This document shows positions 1-11,189 of a DNA stretch of 64,000 bases, in pieces (the stretch's first letter is position 1; every line of letters begins with the position of its first letter). Source of the DNA: Eretmocerus hayati. Its lineage: Eukaryota; Arthropoda; Insecta; Hymenoptera; Aphelinidae. Location: the NCBI GenBank assembly GCA_029851415.1, contig CM056744.1:105123338-105187337 (forward strand), in the 5' to 3' direction. A program made the position numbers and the translations under genes. Below the pieces are notes generated by a model that ran no database searches, had not been told where the DNA came from, and saw only the letters and a list, made by a program, of their open reading frames with translations.

Positions 1-200
1 AGCAAAATTATCTGAACTTTCAGAGAATGTGGTTGAAATTGCCTTCAAAAATTCTTCTGAAGAGTTATGTTTGTTTTCCTTCATATAATCACGACTTTTC
101 ACTCAAAACAGTGTTTGAATCGAACGTAGCTCTTCAGGAGCATTTTTTTGAACAATTTCAACCACATTTTCCGAAAGTTCAGACAATTTTACGTCGATAA
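1..200. repeat. Foldback (inverted-repeat) element, partial at window edge
   Basis: The first ~60 bases (containing GAATGTGGTTGAAATTG) reappear as their reverse complement at about 135-195 (CAATTTCAACCACATT), around a ~70-base spacer. Both outer ends match TAAAATTNTCTGAACTTTC. The element may start outside the window, so no target duplication can be assigned. Confidence 0.6.
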
Positions 201-590
201 TATGTCCTTTGAAATCTTTTAAAATTTGTTGTCGTCCGAGGGCGATTGTTTGGCTCAAAATCATCATAGAGAACTTTCAAAAAAATGAAATTAAAAGTTC
301 TGCAAAGCTCTACAAAATCCTGTTGAGTTCCTCTCGATCCGTCAATGCCTGTCAAAAGTATAGCTGATTGACGCGACTTGAAAAATTTCACTTTTTGACA
401 GTGACAACTGGACATCAAAAGATCATGAAAAAAAATTTTCAAGGTGCATGGAAAGTTAGCATTTTTTCGATCTTCTGCATACTTTCTCCATAATTGCTGT
501 ACAACCAATAGTTTTTAAGCAATCGATGTTTTTGTGCGAGTATCGGTGTTCCTTTATTTTTGGTGGGTACTGTATCCGTTTATCGATAGG
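201..590. other. Spacer, no gene seen
   Basis: AT-rich sequence with no convincing coding exon. A 109-codon minus-strand reading frame covers it but starts inside the foldback arm and has no recognisable domain or duplicate in the other units. It may be the remainder of a transposon. Confidence 0.4.
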
Positions 591-594
591 TGAA

Positions 595-942
595 GTTTAC
601 TTTTGATATCGATATATTTCTACAATCCCCACAACTGTCGCTATGTGCTATGCACGACAATTTTTCATGAACTGTTGCGAATGGACTTATTTTCAATATC
701 AATCAAGAACAACTCATTAACGTCAACAGACTCAATGTTCTTAGACTATTTCAGAAGAATTCGTTTGCATGCTTCCGAGCAGCCAAATAATCTGTTGATT
801 GTTTGATCGATTTGATCATCTATATAAAAAACGTCCATTACGATTTGACTGTTATTTGATAAGTTCCACCAAATTCCAACGATATTATTCCGTGGAACGA
901 AACTTCCTCGTTCACAATTTTGTGATTTGTAGGCGATCGTGG
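595..942 (+). promoter_or_regulatory. Unit A conserved 5' module: promoter and leader exon with splice donor
   Basis: This stretch is homologous to 17815-18229, 26410-26790 and 48750-49116, the same position in the other units. Shared landmarks include TGCACGACAA, TTCTTAGACTATTT and a final donor (here GTGG|gtaagg, exon end 942). A TATA-like CTATATAAAA lies at about 821-830. Because the signal-peptide exon at 2577 has an acceptor immediately before its ATG, I infer that this module supplies a 5' untranslated exon spliced to 2575. The transcription start is not determined. Confidence 0.5.
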
Positions 943-1324
943 GTAAGGATAATCATCCAAATAATCTTATAGAACTTGCCAATATTGATGTAGCCATTGC
1001 ACCACACAGAATTCTTGTTGTTTTTCGATGCTGCTTAAAATTTCACTCGTCAGTCATGGTCTTTTATATTTTATCCCTGCTCGTATTTTGTTGAAGCGAA
1101 TGATCCAGTCTAACGCAGCGTTAGACTGAATCATCGCAGCGGCTGCCGCTGAGCACAACGACTCGACTCATCAAATCTATAATTAATAGCTATATCCAAA
1201 TGAAGAATCCCATTCAATTTTGTTCTATTCTTCCGATGATGTATGATTCAAAAGATATCATTAGGAGAACATTCACTCGTCATTATGACTGCAAAAATTC
1301 TGTCACAGACAATATAATGGATAT

Positions 1325-2177
1325 GGGTGATTATGAGATAACTTAGGTACTTCGAGGCTAAAAACGGCAGAGATCGAGACTTGGCTCAACAATTGACTAG
1401 TTGGAATATAGCTGCAACTTGATTGCTCATAAGTGTTTTCCAATCAATCTGGCATCCGAAAAGAATTCCCAAACAGGCATAAGCGTTAGTCAATTTACGT
1501 GAAAGATGAGAGGAATTTACGATATATTTTCGCCGAATACACATATATACCAAATATATAAGGACATTTGGTATTGAAACTGATCTCAAAAGCGTAAATC
1601 GGAATTGATCGTTTTTTCTCGAATACACAGCACTTGTATCGTCTGCTACAGGCCTCATTCTTCTTCTTTCGCGTTCGCAATGACAGATCATGAACATAAA
1701 TACACGCGACACCTACTTACGTAACTCAAAACACGAATCGATCATTCAGCGTTCAAGACGGTTTATGAAGACTCGAACGAAATCAGACGAAAATTTTTTG
1801 GAAGGGTCGGAATTTTTTGATTGAATAATTAATTAACAACTAGATACGTACACCGTGGGCGTGACGACCCGGGAAGCTTCTTAGAATTGATAGGGAGCTC
1901 GTGCGTGCTTGAAGGTGAGTCTAATTTTATAAATAGATAGAAATTTCATCAATCGTAAAAAATGTGTGACGTTAAAACGGCCCAACTCAGCGTATATAAT
2001 GCACGTCAGCCTTGCGCGTGATTCGACTTTTTCTGAATTTATTTTATATTACTCGCGAGCAAGCCACCGCCGCGCTTTTTGATGCACCAGATGTCATCGT
2101 TAGACTCATGATATTTGGTTGTTCAATATGAATTCGAGGTCAGGATATCAAATGCATAAGTTATTTCATAATCACCC
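1325..2177. mobile_element. TIR element (853 bp) in the first intron of gene A, ATAT target duplication
   Basis: The left end GGGTGATTATGAGATAACTT is matched by the reverse complement of the right end, GGGTGATTATGAAATAACTT. ATAT flanks it at 1321-1324 and 2178-2181. The corresponding intron of unit B lacks this insert (sequence about 27150-27180), which supports a clean insertion. No transposase is visible, so it is a non-autonomous element of unknown superfamily. Confidence 0.65.
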
Positions 2178-2576
2178 ATATGTGACTTTGGCGAATTTCC
2201 TACTTTTGTAATAAGGGATACTTTGAAGAACACGGAAGTTAGAATGAAGATTTGACAAGATATGTTCTTGGGCTGTAGGTTGGATTTTATGTGAAAGGAT
2301 ATTGACAAATCTTCACTCAGTTGTTCGGAACCAACATGCAGAAAACCTACCAGTTTCCTCTTTGATGAACTATGCATATATTGATGAGTAACAAACATAA
2401 CCTAACGATTTATTGCAGCACCTGACTCTTCTATCTGAGTGAAAAATATTATTCAGTGATTTTGAGAGAGTACAAAATTGGCGTTCATCATCTCAAGTGT
2501 CCATCCGAGGTCTCTCTACCCTCCTCATGCCCATCACAGCAAGAAACTTCCAATTTGACCTTCATCTCTTCCAGAG

Positions 2577-2658
2577 ATGATGCTTCTCACGGTCCTCGTG
2601 ATCTATAGCTTACAAGGTGTGACTTTTGCCGAAGAAACAACCCGCCGTCCTAGAACAG
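2577..2658 (+). CDS. Gene A exon 1: signal-peptide exon of secreted zinc-finger protein
   Basis: ATG at 2577 opens 27 codons: a hydrophobic stretch MMLLTVLVIYSLQGVTFA followed by EETTRRPRT, a classical signal peptide with likely cleavage after FA. It ends in phase 1 at donor gtgtgt (2659). The homologous exons of B (31195-31276) and C (57362-57443) are also exactly 82 nt. The bases before the ATG (CTCTTCCAG, ending 2574) form a splice acceptor, as in B and C, so an upstream non-coding exon is likely. The donor gtgtgt is weaker than the gtgag of B and C. Confidence 0.8.
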
Positions 2659-3254
2659 GTGTGTCCTGAACTCTATAATCTTCGATAAAATTACTTAAAT
2701 CTTATCGTGGTGTGCTGGACCTGTTGGGAGAACTGATAGTTTGTCTCCACATAGTGATTTCCTGGAATGTCTAGAACCAGAGACTCAAATAAATCTTTGC
2801 TCCATATCCCGTATGATGTCCATTGAATGAGTATGTGTTGACGATACCTAACCTCCATTTGGTCTGGACAATGACGGGGGATGTGAGTTTCCTCATCACT
2901 ACCTTGAAATGTTTATCGAGGACAATCAAACTTGGATGTTCATTTAGCTCTCGGTAAAGTTATTAGCTGGTTTGAAATCCACGTTCCACTTTGCATTCTT
3001 GAAGTATGGCTGCGGCAAGGTTCCTCCAATTCTTTCTCAAATCTCACCATCTAAATCTTATCCTTCAATATTTCCTTCCAAACTTATTTAGAAAGCTCAA
3101 ATGTCTTGAAAACTTGCAAAAGACAAAGAACGGATGGAAACGCCGTCAAAAATTTTCAGTCCAGCAGAATCAGATCTTACTTTCTTGTGAACTCTGTTAA
3201 GAGACGCCACGACTCGTATTGTCGAAAATTTTTGCAAGACATGTGCATCAACAG
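2659..3254 (+). other. Gene A intron 1
   Basis: Phase-1 intron, clearly alignable by eye to unit B 31277-31858, including GACAATGACGGGGGATGT (2870s and 31470s). No inserted repeat is evident. Short reading frames here are not conserved in frame and are treated as noise. Confidence 0.65.
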
Positions 3255-3482
3255 GGGCTCTACCTCCTTTCGCTGTATTGAGGAAACAATTGAATGGATG
3301 TAGACAACGCCAACTATTGCCTCCAGTACCGGGCACTTCCAGTCATGTGAGCCCATCCACGAGTATTGAAGTCCCATTAACACAGGAGGAAAATCAGGAA
3401 CGACCGGACGTACATTCTCCCGAGTCAGCAGCTGAACACAGCCAGCTTGCGCAACCATCATCGAGTCATGAATCAGTTTCTC
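3255..3482 (+). CDS. Gene A exon 2: Ser/Pro/Gln/Glu-rich linker exon
   Basis: Opens after acceptor ATCAACAG (3254) and ends at donor C|gtgagt (3483). It is 228 nt, phase 1 to phase 1, residues 28-103. It encodes GALPPFAVLRKQLNGCRQRQ and then a low-complexity region rich in Ser, Pro, Glu and Gln with the motif LLPPVPGTSS. Unit B exon 2 is nearly identical in protein and DNA; unit C keeps the PPFAVL...GCRRRQ start but diverges later. The region is probably disordered and links the signal peptide to the zinc fingers. In A the acceptor lies about 13 nt further into the exon than in B. Confidence 0.75.
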
Positions 3483-4458
3483 GTGAGTATCATTGATGAA
3501 TGGCAGTATGTACATCATAGATCGCGTGAAGAGAAGTTGGATCGATACATGTCTACTTTCTGCTTCGTTGTTTGCTATCGCACTTTCTCCGTAACAATGA
3601 CAGAGTGATAAAAATCTCTGAGGGTTACTTATCACGATATAGCACTCAAATATTCACTATTAATTCCACAATATGTGTATACTAGAAAAAAAAAATATAC
3701 AGAGCTCATATGTAAAATACGGAGTGAACCGCTTTGCATTTCGTAGAATTACAAATGTCAATGTAGGAATGACAAAAAATCACAGAATTCGAAATATGAC
3801 TTCATGATGCCTCACATGACCAAGGGGGGCCGATCGAAATCGATTGCCATTCTGCAAAAAACTCTCCAAAATGTGCTAGAATACGTTTGAAAATATCCAT
3901 TAGGGCCACAAATATGTCTTTAAATTAGGCAAAAACGGTCTTTTCTATTCCACAATTAGACCCCTGAATGGCGGTGGGCTCTGAGAATTTGAAATGGAAG
4001 AGAACGGACGATTTTCAAGCCGTACCATTGTACATAACTTGCAATACTCATAGTTATTAGATTTTATCCATTGAAATTTCTGAGCCAAGTTCTGATCAAT
4101 TATTTTCATCACCGGCATCAGTAGTGATTGGTGACATGGAAAATAATTTGGAAGCCTCCACGGCTAATTGATGGGTGTGAGTCATTGGCTCGTGGGAAGG
4201 GAGGGGGTGCCCAATAATATCCAGGATGGGAGTTTGAGTGAAAGATATGGTAGAGATGTAATTTGAGTTGACCTATTTTCAATTGAGAAGTTACAGGATG
4301 ATAGGTTGAGAGAAATGTCTGACACTAGTGGAGTATCATTGTGTTACTGGAGTCACGCACTCAAGGGTGAATAATCTGGAAGGCATTTCAGAGGGTTTTG
4401 AAGTCGTTTGGAAATAGTCTGTAAAAGTTTCGATGATCTACGGTGTTTCTGTGTGACA
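3483..4458 (+). other. Gene A intron 2, 5' part
   Basis: Alignable to unit B 32099-32900 (for example CACATGACCA followed by GGGGCC). No coding sequence seen. Confidence 0.55.
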
Positions 4459-4460
4459 TA

Positions 4461-5350
4461 CACTACCGGTAAAAAGTCTGAGGACACCTGGGAATCAAAC
4501 TAATGATTTTCAGAGTTGGATATCTCAAAACTTTATTGGTCGTAGAGAGCTGTTCGTGGTCTTAGTAGCTCATATCGAGCACCTTTAAATCTAGCTCCTG
4601 TATTTCCCGTCCCGCGTAATATACCAGAGACACACGAGTCAGAAAAATTAATTTTTTCGCAATTTTTGAGCCAAGGTACGAACGCCTGCAAATTTGGAGA
4701 GATTATTGGATCGCTATGAGACCATTAATAACTTCAAGCCCATGAATAGACCTTGAAAATTCGTTTTTGAACGTCTCTCAAAGAGGTTCTGGCATTGAGA
4801 TATGACAGGTTGTCTGCGGATGTTTTAAAATGATGAGAAGCAGCCCAGTTCAAGGGTGGTGGCCTTCTTTTTCGAAAGTTATTCCGAATTTGAGTCGAAC
4901 CCTTGCAAAAATAAGGGTCAGATGTCCCAAAAAAGGGCTGTTTGTCATCATTCTTGGGTTATCGTGTAATTTTTTGAGAGAAAAACACCTTCACTCAATC
5001 AGTTAGATCTCGAAACCAGAACCACTTTGAGAGACGTTCAAAAACGGATTCTGAAGGTTTTTTCTGGGCTTGGAAATGTCATCGGTCTCATAGCGACCCA
5101 ACTATCTGTCCAAAATCGGTAGGCGTTCGTACCTTGACTGAATAATTGCGAAAAAAGTCATTTTTCTAACTCGTGTGTCTCTGGTATGATACGCGAGATG
5201 GAAAATACAGAAAGCAGATTCGATAGTGCTTGATATAAGCTACGAAATGCGACCACGCAGAGCTCTCTACGACCAATAGGTTCTGAGATCCCCAACTCTG
5301 GAAATCATCAGTTTGATTCCCAGGTGTCCTCAGACTTTGGACCGGTAGTG
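4461..5350. mobile_element. Tc1/mariner-like foldback MITE, TA target duplication
   Basis: CACTACCGGTAAAAAGTCTG at 4461 is matched in inverse orientation by the end ...GGACCGGTAGTG at 5350. TA dinucleotides flank both ends (4459-4460, 5351-5352). The inverted repeats run inward for more than 300 bp (about 4461-4800 against 5020-5350), so nearly the whole 890-bp element is palindromic. No transposase is present. TA duplication plus CACT ends suggests mobilisation by a Tc1/mariner-type enzyme. It lies in intron 2 of gene A. Confidence 0.8.
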
Positions 5351-5554
5351 TATAGAAGTACAAAAACTGTCCAATTGATTCATGGCGTCACCGCAGACGA
5401 CGAATCCATTCTATCGTTCGAAAATTACTGTGAAAGATTAAGAAAATATTGACTCTTCAACTGGAAACGACGAAAATCATTTCTAGAAAATGAGATTTCA
5501 CGAATACACTTTTTGTGATCATCTAATTCATACCGGACTGATGATTTTCCACAG

Positions 5555-6334
5555 ATGGATTGCTCGACGAGAGGAACAAACGACGACGTACTGAGGGACT
5601 TCCACCCCCACGCTCGTTTTCTTGTGAGTTTTGTCATTTCAAGTGCAGGTGGCCATCTGATTTGAACAAACATATGAAGTCGCATAGCAGTGATCGGCCT
5701 CATTCTTGTCAGTTTTGCAATAAGAATTTCAAGCGCCCACATGATCTCTATAGACACATGCTAACTCATGACAACGAGTATCATTTTACTTGCAGTGTTT
5801 GCGATAAGAAATTCAGGCGTAAATTCACCTTGACAGAACATATGGAATCTCATAGCAATGAAAATTCTCTCACTTGTGTAGTTTGCAAAAAGAAATTCGG
5901 TTACAAATACAATCTAAGAGCGCACATGACGACTCACAGCGATCACCGCCCCTTCAGTTGTGATATTTGTAAAAAGCACTTCAGACGGAGATCTACTCTG
6001 AAAGCCCACATGAAAAGTCATACCGATATCCGACCTCATTCATGCCAATCGTGCAATAAAAAATACAAATCAATATATGATTTGAAAAATCACGTGAGAA
6101 CAAAACATCCCAATGAGAAACCGTCTGCGTGTGAAGGGTGCGGGGAGTCTGACAAGAGCAAAGTTGAATTGCAGCAACATTCGAGGATGCATTCTCAAGA
6201 ATTTGGAAAAAAGAAAGTTCCATCTTATTCTTGCTCTCAAAATGTTGGATGCGAGGCTGACTTAGATGAGAATGTGAGAATTCACGATCAAAACATCAAT
6301 CAACAAGAGTCTGGGGAAATTGTCCAGGGCACAG
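5555..6334 (+). CDS. Gene A exon 3: C2H2 zinc-finger array (7 fingers plus 1 degenerate)
   Basis: Opens after acceptor TTTTCCACAG (5554) and closes at GGCACAG|gtaaga (6335). It is 780 nt, phase 1 to phase 1, residues 104-363. It starts with a basic stretch ERNKRRRTEG, which could act as a nuclear-localisation signal, then fingers of the CX2CX12HX3-4H type starting near residues 127, 155, 183, 211, 239, 267 and 296, so with a strict 28-residue spacing. An eighth unit (CSQNVGCEAD) lacks proper ligand spacing. Linkers are of the type HSSDRPHSC, HSNENSLTC or HSDHRPFSC, not the canonical TGEKP. In ordinary family members such arrays bind DNA, RNA or protein; here the array sits behind a signal peptide. 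Long minus-strand frames in the exon are shadows. Confidence 0.88.
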
Positions 6335-7715
6335 GTAAGACTTGAGTTATTCGTTGAAATTACTTCTTCAATGAATTTGCTATGTAACGTGCAACTATTG
6401 AAACGACCTACCAGTTGGGACCTTATCAATCCAAGTAAGGATTCATGCTCTAGTAGTTCCATACCACAAAAATAAAAGATAAATGTGTTCATTCTTGAAA
6501 GCATACCTTCAAAGAACGAAGTTTCATATACACTATTACTGGCCGACAAATAAGTGGTCACTAAAGGTGTTAATTCGTCTCGATAAAAATTACACAGGCC
6601 CTCAACAAGAGAAAAGTACCCGTACGCAGCGACCGAACCTATGTATTCCCACGTAAAACTGTGCGCTGAATTTAGGAATGACATCAGTTTCCACCGGACC
6701 TTCCAAATTTTCGAGAAAATCAGATCAAAAAATTTTTATAGCCGAATATTGAATTTTTGATCTCAGATTCTGAGAAAGGAAATAAATTTACGTCCAATTA
6801 TGGACTTTCAAAATTTTTCATACTTTGCCGTATTCCTAATCCAGTATCCAGAGTAGCTCACGATAGATCACGACTACTTCAATTTTCAATTTTCAAAATA
6901 CTTTAATTTTCTAAAAAAAGTTCCAAGTAAACCCAAGGTCGTAATATGTTTATCCAAGCAAAGATCGGAGCCAACATATTTTCTTGGGCAGACTTTAAGT
7001 AGAACTAATGAGTAAGAAATGGGAGTATCTGAACAAATCATCAAGATTGATAAACTCACTTATGAGAGAATTGCACTTCTCACAGAAACAATGTATTTGG
7101 TGTGATATTTAGAAACTATCATTTCTGAGGCAAAGAAAGATGGTATCTTTCTACGCCTCAAAGATGATGGTTTTACTGTGTGTAAAATGAACTTCCTATG
7201 CATGATACCCGCACCGAAATCGACGCGAGAAAGCTTTCTCGCACAGTTCTGCATCCCAACTGTGCAAGAACATGAGTAGTTCCGCGTAAATTACAATACT
7301 CGAGGGTCGAAAATGTGCCAGCCCTAAATCGCACTCCCTAAGGTTCTGAGATATATTTTTAGACTTTTTGAATCATCTAAAGCACTAACTCACTTGAGCA
7401 CGATTATCAATATTACATATATCGGTACCACGAGGCTAACACGGATAACGCGGTAGCGTCACACGGACCCTGACATTTCGCTACTAAAATTGATCTCACG
7501 GCCAAATGGTTAGAGCTACAGCTTTGAAGTTTCACGATTTTGATTTGACTATTAGATCCTTTGAAAAAAAGTGACTAGGACCTCTGTAGTCTCGCGATTA
7601 AGGGTCGCACTAGTACCACATGAACCTGACATGAAAATTTAGCAGAACTAGATTTCTGCAGAAAAGTACTCCTCAGAGTGTAGAAATCAATCTCTTTCAA
7701 TACTTGAGGAATATA
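6335..7715 (+). other. Gene A intron 3, 5' part
   Basis: The beginning is homologous to unit B 33849-34020 (shared GTAACGTGC and AAAAGATAAATGT). No coding exon is supported; the minus-strand frame at 6262-6684 crosses the exon/intron border and is not conserved. Confidence 0.5.
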
Positions 7716-9452
7716 CACTGTAAAAAGAAATCCTGAGAATCAGAGAGCGAGCGCTCTGAATTTCGGAAAAACCACAATTCAGCAATCAGCCAGGTGAAAG
7801 TCAGCAAGCTCCCTCCTGATCAAATTCTACACTGAAATTAAGGAGAGCTCGCAGATGATCTTTAGTTCTACAGAACTTATCGTCGATAGAAATTGACCTG
7901 AAGTTATATAGGGCCCCAGAAAGATATTTTTCGTTTGTCCTTTGAGCTAATAGCGCATAACGGATCGAAATAAACGCCAGTACACTGCGAATTTGAGCAA
8001 GGCGTTTTTCCAATCGCATCTTTAATTTTCTTGAGGAAGATATACATACAGATCCTGTTTTGTGCGCATCTATCGATTTTCTATAAAGCGTTCTAACGAG
8101 AATAAACGTGGTTCTCTTCAAAATGATCTGTCGCTGAATTGGTTTCGGTTCAAAATAGCTGATAATTCGTAGAATCGAGCTTCCATTTGCGTGGACTTGA
8201 GAGAATATCAGACTGAATAATTTTTATAGGACGGCAACCAATTGAGAAAATTCTTGAGAAAATAGCGTAATCCGCAAATAGGGAATGAGGTATTGAGTTT
8301 TGAAGACACCTGATACTTTCCATCGAGAAAAGTTAAACTAACGATTAACTCAAACATTTATTGCCGAAGAGCAAAAAATAATACTTTGATCAACTGAGCC
8401 AGTAGGTTTTCAGTGTTGACGTGTTACCTAGTCAATTGGGAGTACTTACCAAAACATTGATTGAAAAGATGAACAAACACAAGCAGAATTCGTGCAAATG
8501 CCATAGCACAATCCAGTGCTCTCAATTCTAGTAGCGTTTGTGTACAGTCAACGTCACAATTTTCCAAGAGGTGAACACGAAAGTCAATTCAAGAGATTGG
8601 CAAATTTTTATTATTATTCAATCAAAATTCTACCTTATGTACTTATCTGCACGAATTTAGTCTATGGAAGGAAAGGCGTTGTCCAAAGAATAGCGCCGTG
8701 CCAAGAGCACTGGTATTCTACCTTAATAAATCAAGCCTATTATCGCTCACGTTGATACATTTTTTTATTCCAGTGCAAGACTGAGATTTTGAATTGACAG
8801 ATTATTGATTTTAAAGGATAGTGACATGAAAGCTTTGCGGGTAGCGGTAAACAAAACCAAACATATAGATAGACCTCGAGCGCAGATATTTTTTTGGGGT
8901 TAGCACGCACTCATATGCTTGTGATGATTTCAAGTTCTTGGTGTGTTGCAGCAGGAATAAAAATCCCAAGCCACCATCGTCAATTAAAGATTTTCCCGTC
9001 AATCTGCCAATAGTAAAGCTCATGAGTGTAAGATGCGTAGAATTAAATTCTGCGATCTGCTCAACAACGATACCTCAAACGATAACATTCCTGTTATTTG
9101 ATGTTCTCTGATTCCCACATTCATTGCTAACAGTGAGAGTGATGATTAATTTCATTCTTTCATAAGGACCGCCCCTCGGTGAATTACTTTCTAAAATTTC
9201 TATGAATCAAATTCACTTGGGTCAATAAGAGCGATTCACAACAATCAGTTCTCTAACCCCAACAAAACAAAGATTTCATTGAACGCAAACTCGATCGTAA
9301 CATTCATGCGAGCATTTCATGAAAATCAGCATCATTGTCTGAAAACCAAGTCCCAAGGGTTTTTTGAGGATTGAATTTCAGCACTCATGAAATTTAAGTG
9401 AAGATATTCAGGCACCCCCCCGTCCTCATTTTAAGGATTTCTCTTTACAGTG
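7716..9452. mobile_element. TIR element (about 1.74 kb) with TA target duplication in intron 3 of gene A
   Basis: The left end CACTGTAAAAAGAAATCCT is matched by the reverse complement of the right end, CACTGTAAAGAGAAATCCT. TA lies on both sides (7714-7715, 9453-9454). The inverted repeat is only about 20 bp, unlike the foldbacks. No open transposase frame remains, so it is either a decayed autonomous Tc1/mariner-like copy or a non-autonomous derivative. Confidence 0.55.
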
Positions 9453-10952
9453 TAAAAGTTGCGCCTGGCAATTTGATTCAAAGATAAACTTGCGCCAAGA
9501 AGCCTGGGAGGAGACATAGTCACTTTCATCGAGGGAAACTAAAGGAGTAAAATTTTAAGTAAAATTGCGCCATAAAATCTGCACATACAAAAACTGGTCT
9601 CTGGGCTCTCATAGTAATGAGATTTGGTACTCGAGGCCATTTTTCTTGATGAATTGGCCCGCTCAAATCCCTACCAACCTTCTCGGTGGCGCTCCATACG
9701 TGCAAAGACCAAAATGGAAAAACCACAACACACGGACCTGGCATTTTGACCCCCTTTTCGATGATAATAGTATTCGGTAGCCGTGGATCAAAAAATTAAC
9801 TGTTGCGCCAGAAAGAACACAGAAAAATGCATCAAAGATGACTCGCGATGTTTTTTGCTCAAGCGCTGTAAGGGTTCGTACAAGCAGGTACACATTATTT
9901 CAAAGTTTCCACGGAGGTACTCATATAACATTATGGTACGGATGAGCGTGCGAGAATATAGTACATTTCCTTCTGTTGTCGTTGTTATGACAAAATTCAA
10001 CAGAGACTAAGGACGGGTGACCGGAAGAGGGTGCAAGAGAATCAGAGACGCATAAACACGAGAAAATAGACATTGTGGGATCATCTATTGGTCAGTTATA
10101 GTAACTAAATCATTAAGGTTTAGTTATCAATCGAGTAAAACTATTCTGAGATGATCAACTGCATTTTTTTATACTGATATCGAACGAAATATGTCTCCCA
10201 TATGATTAAGAGTGTTGGGATAATGATGAATGTTTAGTATTTCAAAGGAGAGTATCAATCTATATCTGTTTTCCACATCTCATATCTCGATTTGAGCTCT
10301 CTCAAAATTACTTTTGTACTTCGTATTAGACGAATAGACTGTGTGATTCTCTCATCATGGACTTCATCAATCTTGATGATTTGTTTGGATAGTTACATCG
10401 CTTACTCACTTTTTTCAGTTACATTGTGCCGAATAAAATATGCCTTTCAATAAAATACACTTACTCTGACCTGTGTTTAGATAAACATATTATGAACTTG
10501 GGTTTAATATAGGTCCATTCAAGTAATTCAAGGTGAATATGAAACTGAATATGATAGAATCTAGTGTGTGGAATATTCATCTTTTTAGACTGTATTTTAT
10601 TGAGTTTTTAGTTTGAAAAGATTTGCATAGAAAGCAACCGATACGACGCAAACATACAGCTCAATAATAGTACATTACGCGTCGAGTGCTGGAAACATTT
10701 TTTCCTTCGGGAAACCGAGCTGGACGTGGGCGATGGCACCGTCCAGCTTTGTTTTCCCGAAGGAAAAATGTTTCCGCACGAGACGCGTATGCAGTTTTAT
10801 ACGTCTGTACGCAGAAACAGCTTGTTTCCAGGCCTCCTCGCTCTACGTATGGACGTATAAATTTTGGCAAGAAAAATTGATAGATTCGATCTTTTACTTC
10901 TTATCAAATGTAGTGATAAGCTTGTTCAAACTCTGATCTTGTGATATTTTAG
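9453..10952 (+). other. Gene A intron 3, 3' part
   Basis: No exon supported. It contains the palindrome at 10680-10788. Overlapping opposite-strand frames at 9526-9893 are short and have no recognisable domain. Confidence 0.4.
10680..10788. repeat. GC-rich imperfect palindrome, ~48-bp arms
   Basis: The arms share GGAAACATTTTTTCCTTCGG (left) and, inverted, CCGAAGGAAAAATGTTTCCG (right), bounded by GCGTC and GACGCG and closing on GAGCTGGACG / CGTCCAGCTT. The loop is about 10 nt. It could be a small foldback insertion or form an RNA hairpin in the gene A pre-mRNA. Confidence 0.65.
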
Positions 10953-11135
10953 GGCAATGTGGACAAGAAGTGACTCTTGGGATGCTTGATGATGTTTTGA
11001 TGAATAATGAACGGAATCCCTGCTTAGGATATCATCCGTCCTCCGCAACTAATAATGACCGGGAGGAACCAGATCAGCCTAAGCAACCAACTGAAAGAAG
11101 CAATGAGCAGGACCTAGATATATCGATAAATGAAA
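10953..11135 (+). CDS. Gene A exon 4: acidic/polar C-terminal exon
   Basis: Opens after acceptor GATATTTTAG (10952) and ends at GAAA|gtaagg. It is 183 nt, phase 1 to phase 1, residues 364-424. The protein contains QCGQEVTLGMLDDVLMNNER and ends EQDLDISINE; it has many Asp, Glu, Asn and Gln. Unit B 35192-35368 aligns over the second half (QPTE-SN--ELDISI pattern) and has the same phases. No known domain is recognised. Confidence 0.72.
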
Positions 11136-11189
11136 GTAAGGCCCTGAATTGCACATACAGTGTATCCCAAATGTCACCTTCCCTCTCCT

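Noticed and set aside
5425..6684. Minus-strand frames overlapping the gene A zinc-finger exon
   Set aside because: Shadows of the conserved plus-strand exon; not maintained at the equivalent place in gene B.
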